Source: JAOUEA01 sp963821925 (GTDB lineage Bacteria > Actinomycetota > UBA4738 > HRBIN12). From it: a DNA stretch of 64,000 nucleotides. The notes beneath the pieces are model-generated. The model saw nothing but the letters and a program-made list of their open reading frames with translations, was not told where the DNA came from and searched no databases. The stretch spans positions 570,415 to 634,414 of the forward strand of contig CAWGFO010000009.1 of NCBI GenBank assembly GCA_963821925.1, in the 5' to 3' direction. Both the position numbers and the translations under genes were made by a program. Below, in pieces: positions 35,545 to 43,966 of this stretch. The first letter of the stretch is position 1; every line of letters starts with the position of its first letter.

Positions 35545-36069
35545 CTAGGGCCTCGAGGGCGACCATGAAGGGGACCAGTGCCACTCCGGACACCACCGCC
35601 GCTCGATCCGGAAGCTCGTGGGGTCGCCATGAGGCCAGATGGTGTTCGACCCTCCATCCTTCGGACTGTCGTCGAAGACGTACTCGATGAAGGTCATATA
35701 GTCGTAGTTCGGCTTCGCGAGGACGTCGTGAATGCGCGCGGTGGACGCGGGGGCGATCCTGGTTGCGCCGGTCATGCCGGAGGGATGACCTTCACCTCCG
35801 AACCTGACCGATACCCGATCACGGCACGGGTTGGTCACCACCACGTCCTTGTAGTCCTGACAACCTGTGAGGGTCGCGGCGAAGCCCTCGATGAAGGTCG
35901 TGTAGTCGTAGTTCGGCGCCTCGGTCGGGCCGGAGGGATGAACCTCGCCCCCGAACCCGACCGTCAGCCGATCATGGCACGGGCTACTCATCGCAACGTC
36001 CTGGTTGTTCTGACAACCCGCGAGGAGCACGGCGACGCCCACGGCGAGCACGGCACGTCTTCGAACCAT
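35545..36069 (-). CDS. Lipoprotein with an internal duplication
   Basis: A 174-residue predicted lipoprotein (VLAVGVAVLLAGC, lipobox LAGC at about residues 17-20). The mature part consists of two related units. SSPCHDRLTVGFGGEVHPSG and TNPCRDRVSVRFGGEGHPSG align without gaps about 50 residues apart, and each is followed by a PNYDY(T/M)TFIE block. The second unit carries an extra insertion. No family is recognised. ATG 36069 is supported by a TATCGT box seven bases upstream. The end is Trp/Pro/Ser-rich. Confidence 0.7.
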   Translation of the reverse strand: MVRRRAVLAVGVAVLLAGCQNNQDVAMSSPCHDRLTVGFGGEVHPSGPTEAPNYDYTTFIEGFAATLTGCQDYKDVVVTNPCRDRVSVRFGGEGHPSGMTGATRIAPASTARIHDVLAKPNYDYMTFIEYVFDDSPKDGGSNTIWPHGDPTSFRIERRWCPEWHWSPSWSPSRP

Positions 36070-36076
36070 CCCTGGA

Positions 36077-36082
36077 ACGATA
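36077..36082 (-). promoter_or_regulatory. Leaderless -10 box of the duplicated lipoprotein gene
   Basis: TATCGT on the minus strand, seven bases before ATG 36069. Confidence 0.5.
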
Positions 36083-36140
36083 CCGGCCAGGTCCGCCGAC
36101 GCTGCCCAGGAACGCGGGCGCCGACCTTGACCTTCGTCCG

Positions 36141-36215
36141 TCGGGGCGGCGGGATTCGAACCCGCGACCTCGTGCTCCCAAAGCACGTGCGCTAACCAGG
36201 CTGCGCTACGCCCCG
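36141..36215 (-). tRNA. tRNA-Pro(TGG)
   Basis: A full cloverleaf on the minus strand: acceptor CGGGGCG/CGCCCCG, anticodon loop TTTGGGA (anticodon TGG), and T-arm GCGGG-TTCGAAT-CCCGC. CCA is not encoded. Confidence 0.96.
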
Positions 36216-36280
36216 TGAGCCCGATGCTACCCGCCCAGATCGTGGACTTCCGGCCGTTGCGGCGCGCCGAGGGCGTGCGC

Positions 36281-36286
36281 TAGCGT
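36281..36286 (+). promoter_or_regulatory. Leaderless -10 box
   Basis: TAGCGT, seven bases before GTG 36294. Confidence 0.5.
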
Positions 36287-36293
36287 CCGCCCC

Positions 36294-36698
36294 GTGTCCG
36301 GGGACAAGGCCACGAGCCACACGATGACGATCCTGACCGCGCTGCTGATCGTGGCGCTCGCGGTCGGCGCGACCCTGTTCTTCCTCCTGTGGCGAGGGCC
36401 GTCCTCCGTCGGGCGGTTCGAGACCGCCGCGCCCGTCGCGGTCGATTGCCCGAGCGGTACCGGCGTTCCGGTCTGCTACGACACCGACATCACGAACGTC
36501 GGCGAGACCGCGCAGCAGGTCCGCTGCCAGGTCACACCCGGCCCCGACACCGCGGCGCTCTTCGACAACGGGGACGACGTCTACTCGAGCCCGGTGCCCC
36601 TGGAGCCGGGGAGCTCCATCACCCTGCTGGTCCAGGTGAGTCCCAGCAACGGCGCGACGGTCGTCTCGCAGCCGAGCGTCGCGTGCGAGGCCGCGTAG
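36294..36698 (+). CDS. Membrane-anchored protein of unknown function
   Basis: A 134-residue protein starting at GTG 36294. One hydrophobic segment at about 11-33 (MTILTALLIVALAVGATLFF) anchors a small outer domain with four cysteines and a beta-sandwich look (DTDITNVGETAQQVRCQV). It is similar in layout to FxLYD- or CARDB-like stalk domains but not convincingly so. It ends three bases before the convergent PhzF stop. Confidence 0.65.
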   Translation: MSGDKATSHTMTILTALLIVALAVGATLFFLLWRGPSSVGRFETAAPVAVDCPSGTGVPVCYDTDITNVGETAQQVRCQVTPGPDTAALFDNGDDVYSSPVPLEPGSSITLLVQVSPSNGATVVSQPSVACEAA

Positions 36699-36701
36699 CC
36701 C

Positions 36702-37565
36702 TCAGAGCTCGAACGCGCCCTCGCCGACGATCCGCACGCCGCCCCCGACGAACGAGGTCCACGACCCCGGCGTCCCTTCCACGTCGACGTGGAGGAAGCT
36801 CGGCCGGCCGACCAGTTCGCCCTGCGCGATCGTCACGTGCCCGGGCATCCCGGCGCGTCCGAACTCGGCGAGGTACGCGCCGAGCGGACCGGCCGCCGAC
36901 CCCGTCGCCGGGTCCTCGCCGATCGACGGCCACCGGTCGAACATCCGCGCCATCACGTCGCCGTCGGCGCGGATCGTGAACAGGTAGAGCGACTCGGCCT
37001 CGTCGGCGGCCTCGCACGCGAGCCGGCATGCGTCGCCCTGACGCTCGGCCCGACGGAGCGTGGCCTCGTCGCGGACCGGCACCATCAGGTGCGGGATCCC
37101 GGTCGACACCGGCACGATCGGCAGATCGGCGACGAGGTCCTCGGGCTCGAGCCCCGCGCCCCGTGCGACGAGCGCCCGGTCTTCGACGGATCGGCCGAAC
37201 GCGGGCGGGAGTTGGTGCATGCGGCCGCGGCGGGCCGCGACGTCGATCTCGACCGGGACCTCGCCCGCCCCGCAGGTCTGGACGACGCTCGACGGGACGC
37301 GACCTTCTGAGGCGAGCACGAACGCCGTCCCCAGCGTCGGGTGCCCGGCGAACGGGAGCTCGTTCTCGGGCGTGAAGATCCGCACGTCGTAACCGCCCTC
37401 GCGCACCCCCGTGACGAACGTGGTCTCGCTGAAGTTGATCTCGCGGGTGAGCGTGAGCATCGCGTCGTGGTCGAGCCCCTCCGGGGTCTCGGGCACGACG
37501 CAGAGCTGGTTCCCCGCGAAGGGCACCTCGGTGAACACGTCGACCAGACGGAAGGGCACCCGCAT
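36702..37565 (-). CDS. PhzF family phenazine biosynthesis-like protein
   Basis: A 287-residue isomerase-fold protein of the PhzF/diaminopimelate-epimerase-like superfamily. The N-terminal VDVFTEVPFAGNQLCVV, the catalytic-Glu region INFSETTFV, TPENELPFAGHPTLGTA and the late GEDPATGSAAGPLG are all diagnostic. There are no phenazine genes around it, so it is a housekeeping isomerase of unknown substrate. A GATACT box lies seven bases upstream of ATG 37565 (37573-37578). Confidence 0.93.
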   Translation of the reverse strand: MRVPFRLVDVFTEVPFAGNQLCVVPETPEGLDHDAMLTLTREINFSETTFVTGVREGGYDVRIFTPENELPFAGHPTLGTAFVLASEGRVPSSVVQTCGAGEVPVEIDVAARRGRMHQLPPAFGRSVEDRALVARGAGLEPEDLVADLPIVPVSTGIPHLMVPVRDEATLRRAERQGDACRLACEAADEAESLYLFTIRADGDVMARMFDRWPSIGEDPATGSAAGPLGAYLAEFGRAGMPGHVTIAQGELVGRPSFLHVDVEGTPGSWTSFVGGGVRIVGEGAFEL

Positions 37566-37572
37566 GGCTCCG

Positions 37573-37578
37573 AGTATC
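37573..37578 (-). promoter_or_regulatory. Putative leaderless -10 box of the PhzF-type gene
   Basis: GATACT on the minus strand, seven bases before ATG 37565. It departs from TAnnnT only at the first base. Confidence 0.4.
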
Positions 37579-37626
37579 GCAGGCGGGGGTTGCTAGGCTG
37601 GTTCGGTCGGCGCCAAGGGGCGCCGC

Positions 37627-37699
<73 letters not shown>

Positions 37700-37717
37700 C
37701 CGACTGGGCCGCGACGA

Positions 37718-38188
37718 TCAGGCGGACGGCGGAGGTGGAGGTGGCGGCGGTGTGCCTCCCATGCCGCCGCCCGGCATCGCCATCCCACCCGGCGCGGCGG
37801 CCGGACCCACGTAGCGGGAATCTCCGAAGCCCAGGATCATGATGAAGATCACGCTGAGGAAGATCAGGCCGATCGCGAAGCCCGTGCCCTGACCGAAGCT
37901 CTTCGCGAGATCCAGCGCCACGATGATCCAGATCACGAAGTTCACGAACGGGATGAACATCAGGATCACCCACCACCCCGGCCGGCCGACGATCTTGCAC
38001 AACACGTAGAAGTTGTAGATCGGGATCAGGCACGCCCACCCTGGGTGCCCGGCCTTCTCGTACATCTTCCACGCGCCGATCGCGTAGAGCACCAGGAAGG
38101 CCAGGTAGAACAGCGCGAGCGTGCCCCATGCGAGGCCCCCGGCCGCGTCGATCTCGATCGTCGTCGACTGTGCAAGTGCGCCAAGCAT
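37718..38188 (-). CDS. DUF5684-type membrane protein
   Basis: A 156-residue protein with four hydrophobic segments: about 20-40, 48-62, 68-92 and 98-120. The sequence AGHPGWACLIPIYNFYVLCKIVGRPGWW is typical of the DUF5684/signal peptidase I-like membrane family of unknown role. The C-terminus is Gly/Met/Pro-rich and ends in a run of prolines. ATG 38188 has GAGGAGGGG upstream. It sits between tRNA-Gly and tRNA-Arg. Confidence 0.8.
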   Translation of the reverse strand: MLGALAQSTTIEIDAAGGLAWGTLALFYLAFLVLYAIGAWKMYEKAGHPGWACLIPIYNFYVLCKIVGRPGWWVILMFIPFVNFVIWIIVALDLAKSFGQGTGFAIGLIFLSVIFIMILGFGDSRYVGPAAAPGGMAMPGGGMGGTPPPPPPPPSA

Positions 38189-38286
38189 CGGTCCCCTCCT
38201 CGATCCGCGCCGTCGGGCGCGACCCGTCGAACGATAGGGCCTCGGCCTCTCGGGAGTGGGATTTCGGGACGATACCCTTGCGGCAG

Positions 38287-38364
38287 GCGCCGGTAGCTCA
38301 GTCCGGATAGAGCGGGGGACTTCTAATCCCTAGGTCGCAGGTTCGAATCCTGCCCGGCGCGCCA
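38287..38364 (+). tRNA. tRNA-Arg(TCT), CCA encoded
   Basis: Acceptor GCGCCGG/CCGGCGC, anticodon loop CTTCTAA (anticodon TCT), T-arm GCAGG-TTCGAAT-CCTGC, discriminator G61 at 38361 and encoded CCA at 38362-38364. Confidence 0.96.
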
Positions 38365-38498
38365 GGTTCATCCGTTCCCCCATGAAGTTGGCGGGCAGGA
38401 CGGCGCGTCCGTCCCACGGGGCCGCCCCACTTCCGGAGCCGCCCGGCGGAACCGATCCAGGGATGCCGCACGTCCTGCCCGACGTTGGCAGAACCCCG

Positions 38499-38780
38499 CT
38501 ACGGAACGTTGGCCGCGTTGTCGATGATGTTGATCCCTCCGGTGGGGAGCGGCAGCGCACACACCTTCAGATCGCCGTTCTTGTCGTAGGACAGGATCGC
38601 CCCTTCGGGGTCCGGGAACCCAGGCGGCGGCGGCCACATCTCGATCACCTGCGCGGCGGTGAAGGCCCCCTGGAACGCAGGTGGACACTTCGCGATCGGT
38701 GGCTTTGCACCTGCCGGGGCGGCGACCAAGACCAGAGCTGAGGCAGCGACAGGGATCAGGAGCGCTCTCTTCCTCTTCAT
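38499..38780 (-). CDS. Small secreted protein of unknown function
   Basis: A 93-residue protein from ATG 38780 with GGAGGACGC upstream. A signal peptide spans residues 1-26 (KRKRALLIPVAASALVLVAA, then PAGA). The mature part has two cysteines and the phrase ILSYDKNGDLKVC, reminiscent of small secreted calcium- or carbohydrate-associated proteins. No family is recognised. Confidence 0.6.
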   Translation of the reverse strand: MKRKRALLIPVAASALVLVAAPAGAKPPIAKCPPAFQGAFTAAQVIEMWPPPPGFPDPEGAILSYDKNGDLKVCALPLPTGGINIIDNAANVP

Positions 38781-38893
38781 GCGTCCTCCCTCAAGAGAGC
38801 ACCGTTGTATCTGATGTAAACGCCGTAGGTCAAGAGGAGGAATCAGGGCTCCGACGTGGTCAACTACTTGACGGTGCACTGTCGCCATCACTC

Positions 38894-38909
38894 TACAAGA
38901 GTTCTTGTA
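38894..38909. promoter_or_regulatory. Palindromic operator upstream of the ArsR-type gene
   Basis: TACAAGAGTTCTTGTA, seven-base perfect arms around GT, ending ten bases before ATG 38920. Position and symmetry suit an autoregulatory site for the winged-helix regulator. Confidence 0.55.
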
Positions 38910-38919
38910 TGGTAGAGGC

Positions 38920-39531
38920 ATGACGCGGCGGGAAACCTCCACGGTGGAAGAACGGCCCGTGCGGGTCGGCGGACTCGCCGCGATGCGAGCACTCGCCCAC
39001 CCCACGCGGATGCGGATGGTGCACCTCCTGCGCACCGAGCCGCTATCGGCCTCCGAGCTCGCCCGTCGGCTCCAGATCCGGTTCGGCTCGGCCCAGTACC
39101 ACCTCCGCACGCTCGAGCAGGCGGGCATCGCTCGCCGGGTCGCCGAGCGTCGCAAGCGCGGGGGCGTCGAGGTCCTCTTCGAGGTTCCGCGCTCGCTCGG
39201 GGTCGACTACGACGCGGATGCGCCGGCCGGGATGCGGGCCGCCGTGCAGCGCGCCTTCCTCGCCGAGCTGGGACGGCGCCTGGACGCCGCGGCGGCCGAG
39301 CCCGAGCCCGAGGACACCGACCGCGACGTGCTCAGCACCCGCGAGATCGAGCTTCGGCCCGACGACGTCCCGGCGGCGACCGAGGCGCTGCACGCCTTCC
39401 TGCGCCGCCTCGACGAGCTCGCGCTCGACCGCCCGGACGCCGACTCGCTCCCGTTCACGGCCTCGGTCCAGCTGTTCCGGATCCCGCGCTCGGCCTCGCA
39501 GCATCCGGAGGCTCCCGGAGGCGGCGCGTGA
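38920..39531 (+). CDS. ArsR family winged helix-turn-helix regulator
   Basis: A 203-residue regulator. An ArsR/helix_turn_helix_20-type DNA-binding domain covers about residues 18-85 (MRALAHPTRMRMVHLLRTEP, then SELARRLQI and AQYHLRTLEQAG). The C-terminal half is acidic with no metal-binding cysteine motif. ATG 38920 is chosen; a TTG at 38905 would lie inside the palindrome. It overlaps the MFS gene by four bases (GTGA), so the two form a regulator-exporter operon. Confidence 0.85.
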   Translation: MTRRETSTVEERPVRVGGLAAMRALAHPTRMRMVHLLRTEPLSASELARRLQIRFGSAQYHLRTLEQAGIARRVAERRKRGGVEVLFEVPRSLGVDYDADAPAGMRAAVQRAFLAELGRRLDAAAAEPEPEDTDRDVLSTREIELRPDDVPAATEALHAFLRRLDELALDRPDADSLPFTASVQLFRIPRSASQHPEAPGGGA

Positions 39532-40730
39532 AGGCGTCGCCGCGGCCGAACCCGCTCCGGAGCTCGCCCGCGTTCCGACGCCTCTGGCTGGCGCGAACCA
39601 CGTCGCACGTGGGCGACGGCATCGCCCTGGTAGCGCTCGTGCTCCTCGTCCAGGGATCCCAGGGGACCGGGACCGCGGTCGGCGCGCTCCTGCTCGCGAG
39701 CTCCCTCCCCCGGTTCCTGGGGCCGCTCGCGGGGGTCGTCGCGGACCGGGTGGAGCAACGCGCGCTCATGGTGGCCTGCGATCTCGGGAACGCGGCGATC
39801 TTCGCGGTGATCGTCGGCCTCCAGCCGTCGTTCGGAGTGCTGTTGGTGCTCGTCGCGGCGTCGGCGACCCTCGTCACGTTCTTCGAGCCTGCCGGGCGAA
39901 GCGCGATCCCCTCGCTGGTCCACGCGAACGACCTGTTGCAGGCGAACGCCTGGATGGGCACGTCGCTCAACCTGCAGCTCGCACTGGGGACGCTGCTCGG
40001 TGGGGCGCTCGTCGCCACCGTCGGCGTCCGCGGGGCGCTCGCCCTCGATGCCATGTCGTTCGTGGTCTCGGCCGCGCTCCTGATCGGTCTTCCGCCGCTG
40101 CGCCCGGAACCGAGCGGCTCGCACGGGTTCTTCGCGTTCGGGAAGGAAGGCCTGCGGTTCGTGTGGCGGACGCGCATCGTCCGCACGTTCGTGATCGTCT
40201 TGTTCCTGGGCGTCGCGTTCGCCGCGGCAGACAACATCGCGCTCGTCTTCCTGATCCGGGAGACGCTCGGCGGGGGACCCTTCGCCTTCGGGCTGGTCTC
40301 CGCCGTCTTCGGGGTCGGGATGATCGCGGCCTCCGTCGGACTCTCGATCCGCCGGACGTCCTTCGCCGTGACCACCCTGCTCGTCGTCGCATGGCTGATG
40401 AGCGGGGTCGCCACGATCGCGACAGGGGTCGCCCCGCTGATCGCGATCGCCGCCCTGGCGCAAGGGGTCGGTGGCTTCGGCAACGGCCTCCAGAACGTCG
40501 CCGCCGACACGCTGATCCAGCGGGCCGTCCCCCACGAGATGCTCGGGCGCGTCTTCGGCGTCGTGTCCACCGCCGCCTTCGCCGGCAGCACGCTCGCCTA
40601 CGCGGCCGGTGGGGTCCTGCTCGACCTCACGTCGCCACGCACCGTCTTCCTGATCGCCGGCTCGGGGATCCTGGCGGTGACCGCCGTCATGTGGGTCGTG
40701 ATCCGCCGTGAGGCTCGATCCGCGCCGTGA
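39528..40730 (+). CDS. MFS transporter
   Basis: A 400-residue major facilitator with about twelve hydrophobic segments and the N-terminal FRRLWLARTTSHVGDGIALVALV typical of the multidrug/enterobactin-exporter-like MFS branch (EntS/MFS_3). The conserved GVVADRVEQR loop follows TM2-3. Translational coupling to the ArsR-type regulator suggests an inducible efflux pump. The substrate is unknown. Confidence 0.9.
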   Translation: MKASPRPNPLRSSPAFRRLWLARTTSHVGDGIALVALVLLVQGSQGTGTAVGALLLASSLPRFLGPLAGVVADRVEQRALMVACDLGNAAIFAVIVGLQPSFGVLLVLVAASATLVTFFEPAGRSAIPSLVHANDLLQANAWMGTSLNLQLALGTLLGGALVATVGVRGALALDAMSFVVSAALLIGLPPLRPEPSGSHGFFAFGKEGLRFVWRTRIVRTFVIVLFLGVAFAAADNIALVFLIRETLGGGPFAFGLVSAVFGVGMIAASVGLSIRRTSFAVTTLLVVAWLMSGVATIATGVAPLIAIAALAQGVGGFGNGLQNVAADTLIQRAVPHEMLGRVFGVVSTAAFAGSTLAYAAGGVLLDLTSPRTVFLIAGSGILAVTAVMWVVIRREARSAP

Positions 40731-40806
40731 GCGCGAACCCGACCATAGGGTTGCCTCTCACCCGCCGTCTGACCTACTCTTCCTGCATCGGTTTCCGGGA
40801 GGAGCA

Positions 40807-41463
40807 ATGTCGGTGAGGGAGGACGGGCGCAGGATCCGGGTCGTGCGGTGGACCGCACCGGCCTTGGCGGTCCTCTTGGCGATGTCGTCGCAGGCGTGGG
40901 CCGCCACGACCGACCCGTTCTCCTCGACCGAGCTGTCCGGCTACGCCGCCGGAGGGGCCTCCGGCTGGTACGTCACGAACGAACAACTCGCCCACACCTA
41001 CACCTCGCGGACCAGCTTCGTGGAGTTGGTCCGTCCGGCCGATACGCCCCGTGCCGAGGCCGACCTCACCCTGTCGACCGGGCGGGCGAACGCCGGCCTG
41101 ACCGTCCTCTGGAAGGACCACAGCAACCACCTGTGGGCCAAGCTCGAGATCACCCCGGGTAACCCCACCGGGCGGATGACGATCGGGCGACGGCTCCGCG
41201 GGAAGGTGACGAGTCTCCTCGCATCGTCGAGAGGCGGACTGACCCGCGGGGCGACCTACCACATCGTGCTCCAGGTGTCGGCGGGCGTGGCGACGTTCAC
41301 GGCCACCGGCGTCACCGTCCCGTTCTCCAGGACGATCACGTACCGGCTCACCTCGAGCGACCTCGGCGCCTTCGGATCGGGCGGCTACGGGGGCGTCCGC
41401 GCCAAGTACCTGTACGACGAGGACGACGGTGGGAGTCGCTGGGACAACCTGACGGTGGGCTGA
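40807..41463 (+). CDS. Secreted protein with a concanavalin/LamG-like look, unknown function
   Basis: A 218-residue exported protein from ATG 40807 with GGAGGAG upstream. The signal peptide spans about residues 1-33 (APALAVLLAMSSQAWA). The mature part is beta-rich, with TGRANAGLTVLWKDHSNHLW and a late SRWDNLTV ending that resemble the jelly-roll domains of secreted glycan-binding proteins (DUF1080/LamG type). No catalytic motif is visible. Confidence 0.65.
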   Translation: MSVREDGRRIRVVRWTAPALAVLLAMSSQAWAATTDPFSSTELSGYAAGGASGWYVTNEQLAHTYTSRTSFVELVRPADTPRAEADLTLSTGRANAGLTVLWKDHSNHLWAKLEITPGNPTGRMTIGRRLRGKVTSLLASSRGGLTRGATYHIVLQVSAGVATFTATGVTVPFSRTITYRLTSSDLGAFGSGGYGGVRAKYLYDEDDGGSRWDNLTVG

Positions 41464-41464
41464 G

Positions 41465-41496
41465 CCGGCGAGCGCCGGGTCACGACCCCTCGCCGG
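41465..41496. terminator. Double hairpin between convergent genes
   Basis: Outer stem CCGGCGAG / CTCGCCGG (8 bp) enclosing an inner stem GGGTC / GACCC. It follows the secreted-protein stop and covers the 3' end of purK, so it could stop both transcripts. Confidence 0.55.
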
Positions 41497-42583
41497 TCAG
41501 CGCCAGCACCCGCTCGAGCGATCGCTCCAACGCCTCGGGGTCGTCGGCGCGCACGGTCACGTGGCCGAGCTTCCGCCCCGGGCGGGGGGACTTCCCGTAG
41601 AGGTGCAGGTGGGCGCCGGGGATCGCCGCGACCGCGTCGGTCGGCGGGACGTCGCCGATCAGGTTCACCATCACCGAGAGCCCCCTGAGCGTCGTCGGAC
41701 CGAGCGGCAGCCCGCAGACGGCACGCACGTGCTGCTCGAACTGGCTCGTCTCGGCGCCCTCGATCGTCCAGTGGCCGGTGTTGTGCACGCGGGGCGCGAA
41801 CTCGTTGCCGAGCAGGGTCTCCCCCACCTGGAACAGCTCGATCGCGAGCACGCCGACGTAGCCCAGCTCATCCATCACCGACCGCGCATGGGCCTCGGCC
41901 GTCGCCTCGAGCGCGCCCGTCACACCCGGCGCGGGCGCGCGCGTGCGCCGCAGGATCCCGTCGCGGTGCATGTTCTCGACGAGCGGGTAGCTGGCGAACG
42001 CGCCGTCCCGCCCGCGGGCCGCGACGATCGACAGCTCGCGGTCGAACCCCACGAACCCCTCCACGATCGAGGGCATCCCGCCGATCGACCGCCAGGCGTC
42101 CTCGGCCAGGAGCGGATCGCGGATCACGGCCTGGCCCTTGCCGTCGTAGCCGAGCCGCCGGGTCTTGAGCACCGCCGGCACGCCGATCGTCGCGAGCGCC
42201 TGCTCGAGCGTGGCGAGCGAGTCGACGGCCGCGTAGGGCGGCACGGGCAACCCCACCGCGTCGAACAGCGTCTTCTCGGCGATCCGGTCCTGCGACGCCT
42301 CGAGCGCGGCGGGCGGCGGGAGCACGGGCACCCGCTCCTCCGCGAACCGCGCCGCCTCGACCGGGACGTTCTCGAACTCGTAGGTGAGGACGTCGACCTG
42401 CGCGGCGAGCCGAGCGAGCGCCTCGTGATCGTCGTACGGCCCCACGATCGACGGTGCGACCTGCGACGCGGAAGAGTCGATGGCCGGATCGAGCGTCACG
42501 CAGCGGACGTCGAGCGGGAGCGCCGCGAGGGCGAGCATCCGGCCCAGCTGGCCGCCGCCGACGATGCCGAGCCTGATCGTCAC
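41480..42583 (-). CDS. purK: 5-(carboxyamino)imidazole ribonucleotide synthase
   Basis: Purine biosynthesis: makes N5-CAIR from AIR, ATP and bicarbonate. The 367-residue ATP-grasp protein starts with the dinucleotide-like IVGGGQLGRMLALAALPL. It shows the ATP-grasp core LKTRRLGYDGKGQ and the metal/ATP end NEFAPRVHNTGHWTIEG. It overlaps purE by four bases (ATGA) and is its direct partner. Confidence 0.97.
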   Translation of the reverse strand: MTIRLGIVGGGQLGRMLALAALPLDVRCVTLDPAIDSSASQVAPSIVGPYDDHEALARLAAQVDVLTYEFENVPVEAARFAEERVPVLPPPAALEASQDRIAEKTLFDAVGLPVPPYAAVDSLATLEQALATIGVPAVLKTRRLGYDGKGQAVIRDPLLAEDAWRSIGGMPSIVEGFVGFDRELSIVAARGRDGAFASYPLVENMHRDGILRRTRAPAPGVTGALEATAEAHARSVMDELGYVGVLAIELFQVGETLLGNEFAPRVHNTGHWTIEGAETSQFEQHVRAVCGLPLGPTTLRGLSVMVNLIGDVPPTDAVAAIPGAHLHLYGKSPRPGRKLGHVTVRADDPEALERSLERVLALTGEGS

Positions 42584-43071
42584 GCCGACGGGTCGGGGTT
42601 CGCGAGCACGTCGCCGGTCTGAGCCTCGCGGAACGCCAGCAGCCGTTCACGCACGCCCTCGTCGTGCAGCGCCACGATCGAGGCCGCGAGCAGGGCCGCG
42701 TTCACGGCGCCGCTGCGGCCGATCGCGAGCGTCCCCACGGGCACGCCCGCCGGCATCTGCGCGATCGAGAGCAGCGAGTCCATCCCCTTGAGCGCCTTCG
42801 ACTCCACGGGGACGCCGAGCACCGGGAGGTGGGTCTTCGCCGCCGTCATCCCCGGGAGGTGGGCGGCGCCGCCGGCGCCCGCCACGATCACCTGCAGCCC
42901 GCGGTCGGCCGCGGTCGAGGCGTACTCGAACAGGAGGTCGGGCGTGCGGTGGGCGCTCACGACGCGGGTCTCGAACGGCACGCCGAGCGACTCGAGCGTC
43001 TCCACCGCGTGGCGCATCGTCTCCCAGTCGGACCGGGATCCCATGATCACGCCCACCAGCGGCTCGCCCAT
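42580..43071 (-). CDS. purE: 5-(carboxyamino)imidazole ribonucleotide mutase
   Basis: Converts N5-CAIR to CAIR in purine biosynthesis. The 163-residue protein carries VGVIMGSRSDWETM at the N-terminus, the SAHRTPD active-site loop with its catalytic His (about residue 41), and GAGGAAHLPG. ATG 43071 is supported by a TAGACT box seven bases upstream. It heads the purE-purK operon. Confidence 0.97.
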   Translation of the reverse strand: MGEPLVGVIMGSRSDWETMRHAVETLESLGVPFETRVVSAHRTPDLLFEYASTAADRGLQVIVAGAGGAAHLPGMTAAKTHLPVLGVPVESKALKGMDSLLSIAQMPAGVPVGTLAIGRSGAVNAALLAASIVALHDEGVRERLLAFREAQTGDVLANPDPSA

Positions 43072-43078
43072 CGCGGGC

Positions 43079-43084
43079 AGTCTA
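43079..43084 (-). promoter_or_regulatory. Leaderless -10 box of purE
   Basis: TAGACT on the minus strand, seven bases before ATG 43071. Confidence 0.55.
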
Positions 43085-43106
43085 GCGGCGCGCCGTTCGC
43101 GGCGGC

Positions 43107-43875
43107 TCAATCGACGGGCGTGTTCTTCACGCGCCGCTCCCGGCCCATGTTCCCGACCAACAGGCCGACCGCGGTCACGAGGTAGATCTGTCCGATCAGG
43201 GCCTCGGTCACGGCGATCATCCGCGGGAGATCCTGCACGGGTGTCAGGTCGCCGTAGCCGACCGTCGTCATCGTGATGAAGCTGTAGTACATCGTGTCGA
43301 CCGTGGTGGCCTGCTGGATCTGCGCGAAGATCGATCCTCCCTCCACGCTGGACATGAACATGTAGGCCGAGGAGAACAGGAGCCCGAGCAGCAGGTAGGC
43401 GCAGAGCGCCCCGGCCAGCATCGACCACGCGATGCGCATGTGCGTGCCCAGCCGCCGGGCGATCGCGACGATCATCGCGAGGATCAGCAGGAACGACACC
43501 CCCGACGTGAACTCGTGGAGGCGCGTGAACTCGGCAGCCGACGCCACGACCGAGGCGACGAGCAGCACCGCCGCGCCGCCGAGCACGAACCGGGTAAGCC
43601 GGCGTGAAGCGCGCGAGGTCTCCATCGTGAACGCCAGCGTGGCGCCGAGGAGGAAGACCGAGGCCAGCTGGCCCACGCGACCATCCCCGACCGTGCCTCC
43701 GACGATCATCAGCACGAAGATCAGGATCAGCAGGAAGCCGTACTGATCGGGCTCGCGGATCCGCTGGCGCAACGGTAGCTGCCGGCGCTCCCGGAAGATC
43801 TCCCGCACGTCGATACCGGACGTCGGCAGGTTCGGACGCCGGGGTCGGCCCCGGCGGTGGCGTCTGCTCGTTCAT
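43107..43875 (-). CDS. Potassium channel family protein, probable frameshift near the N-terminus
   Basis: An inner-membrane ion channel. Counting from the in-frame GTG at 43808 (233 residues), five hydrophobic segments precede a pore helix and the K+ selectivity filter TTVGYGD (181-187). A final transmembrane helix and a short basic tail follow. A more natural start is ATG 43875, which has TACAGT eight bases upstream and encodes a Pro-rich N-terminus (MNEQTPPPGPTP). That start is one frame off; removing one base around 43811-43820 joins the two. It is divergent from a cation P-type ATPase, which suggests a shared role in ion homeostasis. Confidence 0.82.
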
Positions 43876-43883
43876 CGGTGCGT

Positions 43884-43889
43884 ACTGTA
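43884..43889 (-). promoter_or_regulatory. Leaderless -10 box of the K+ channel gene
   Basis: TACAGT on the minus strand, eight bases before ATG 43875. It supports the upstream start and hence the inferred frameshift. Confidence 0.5.
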
Positions 43890-43954
43890 CGCCCGGCGAA
43901 CGGCCCAGCCATGCAGGGGCGAACGCGCACCGTCCCGGATCGCCGGCGCGAGGA

Positions 43955-43960
43955 TACGGT
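43955..43960 (+). promoter_or_regulatory. Leaderless -10 box of the P-type ATPase gene
   Basis: TACGGT, six bases before ATG 43967. Confidence 0.55.
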
Positions 43961-43966
43961 GGGCAC

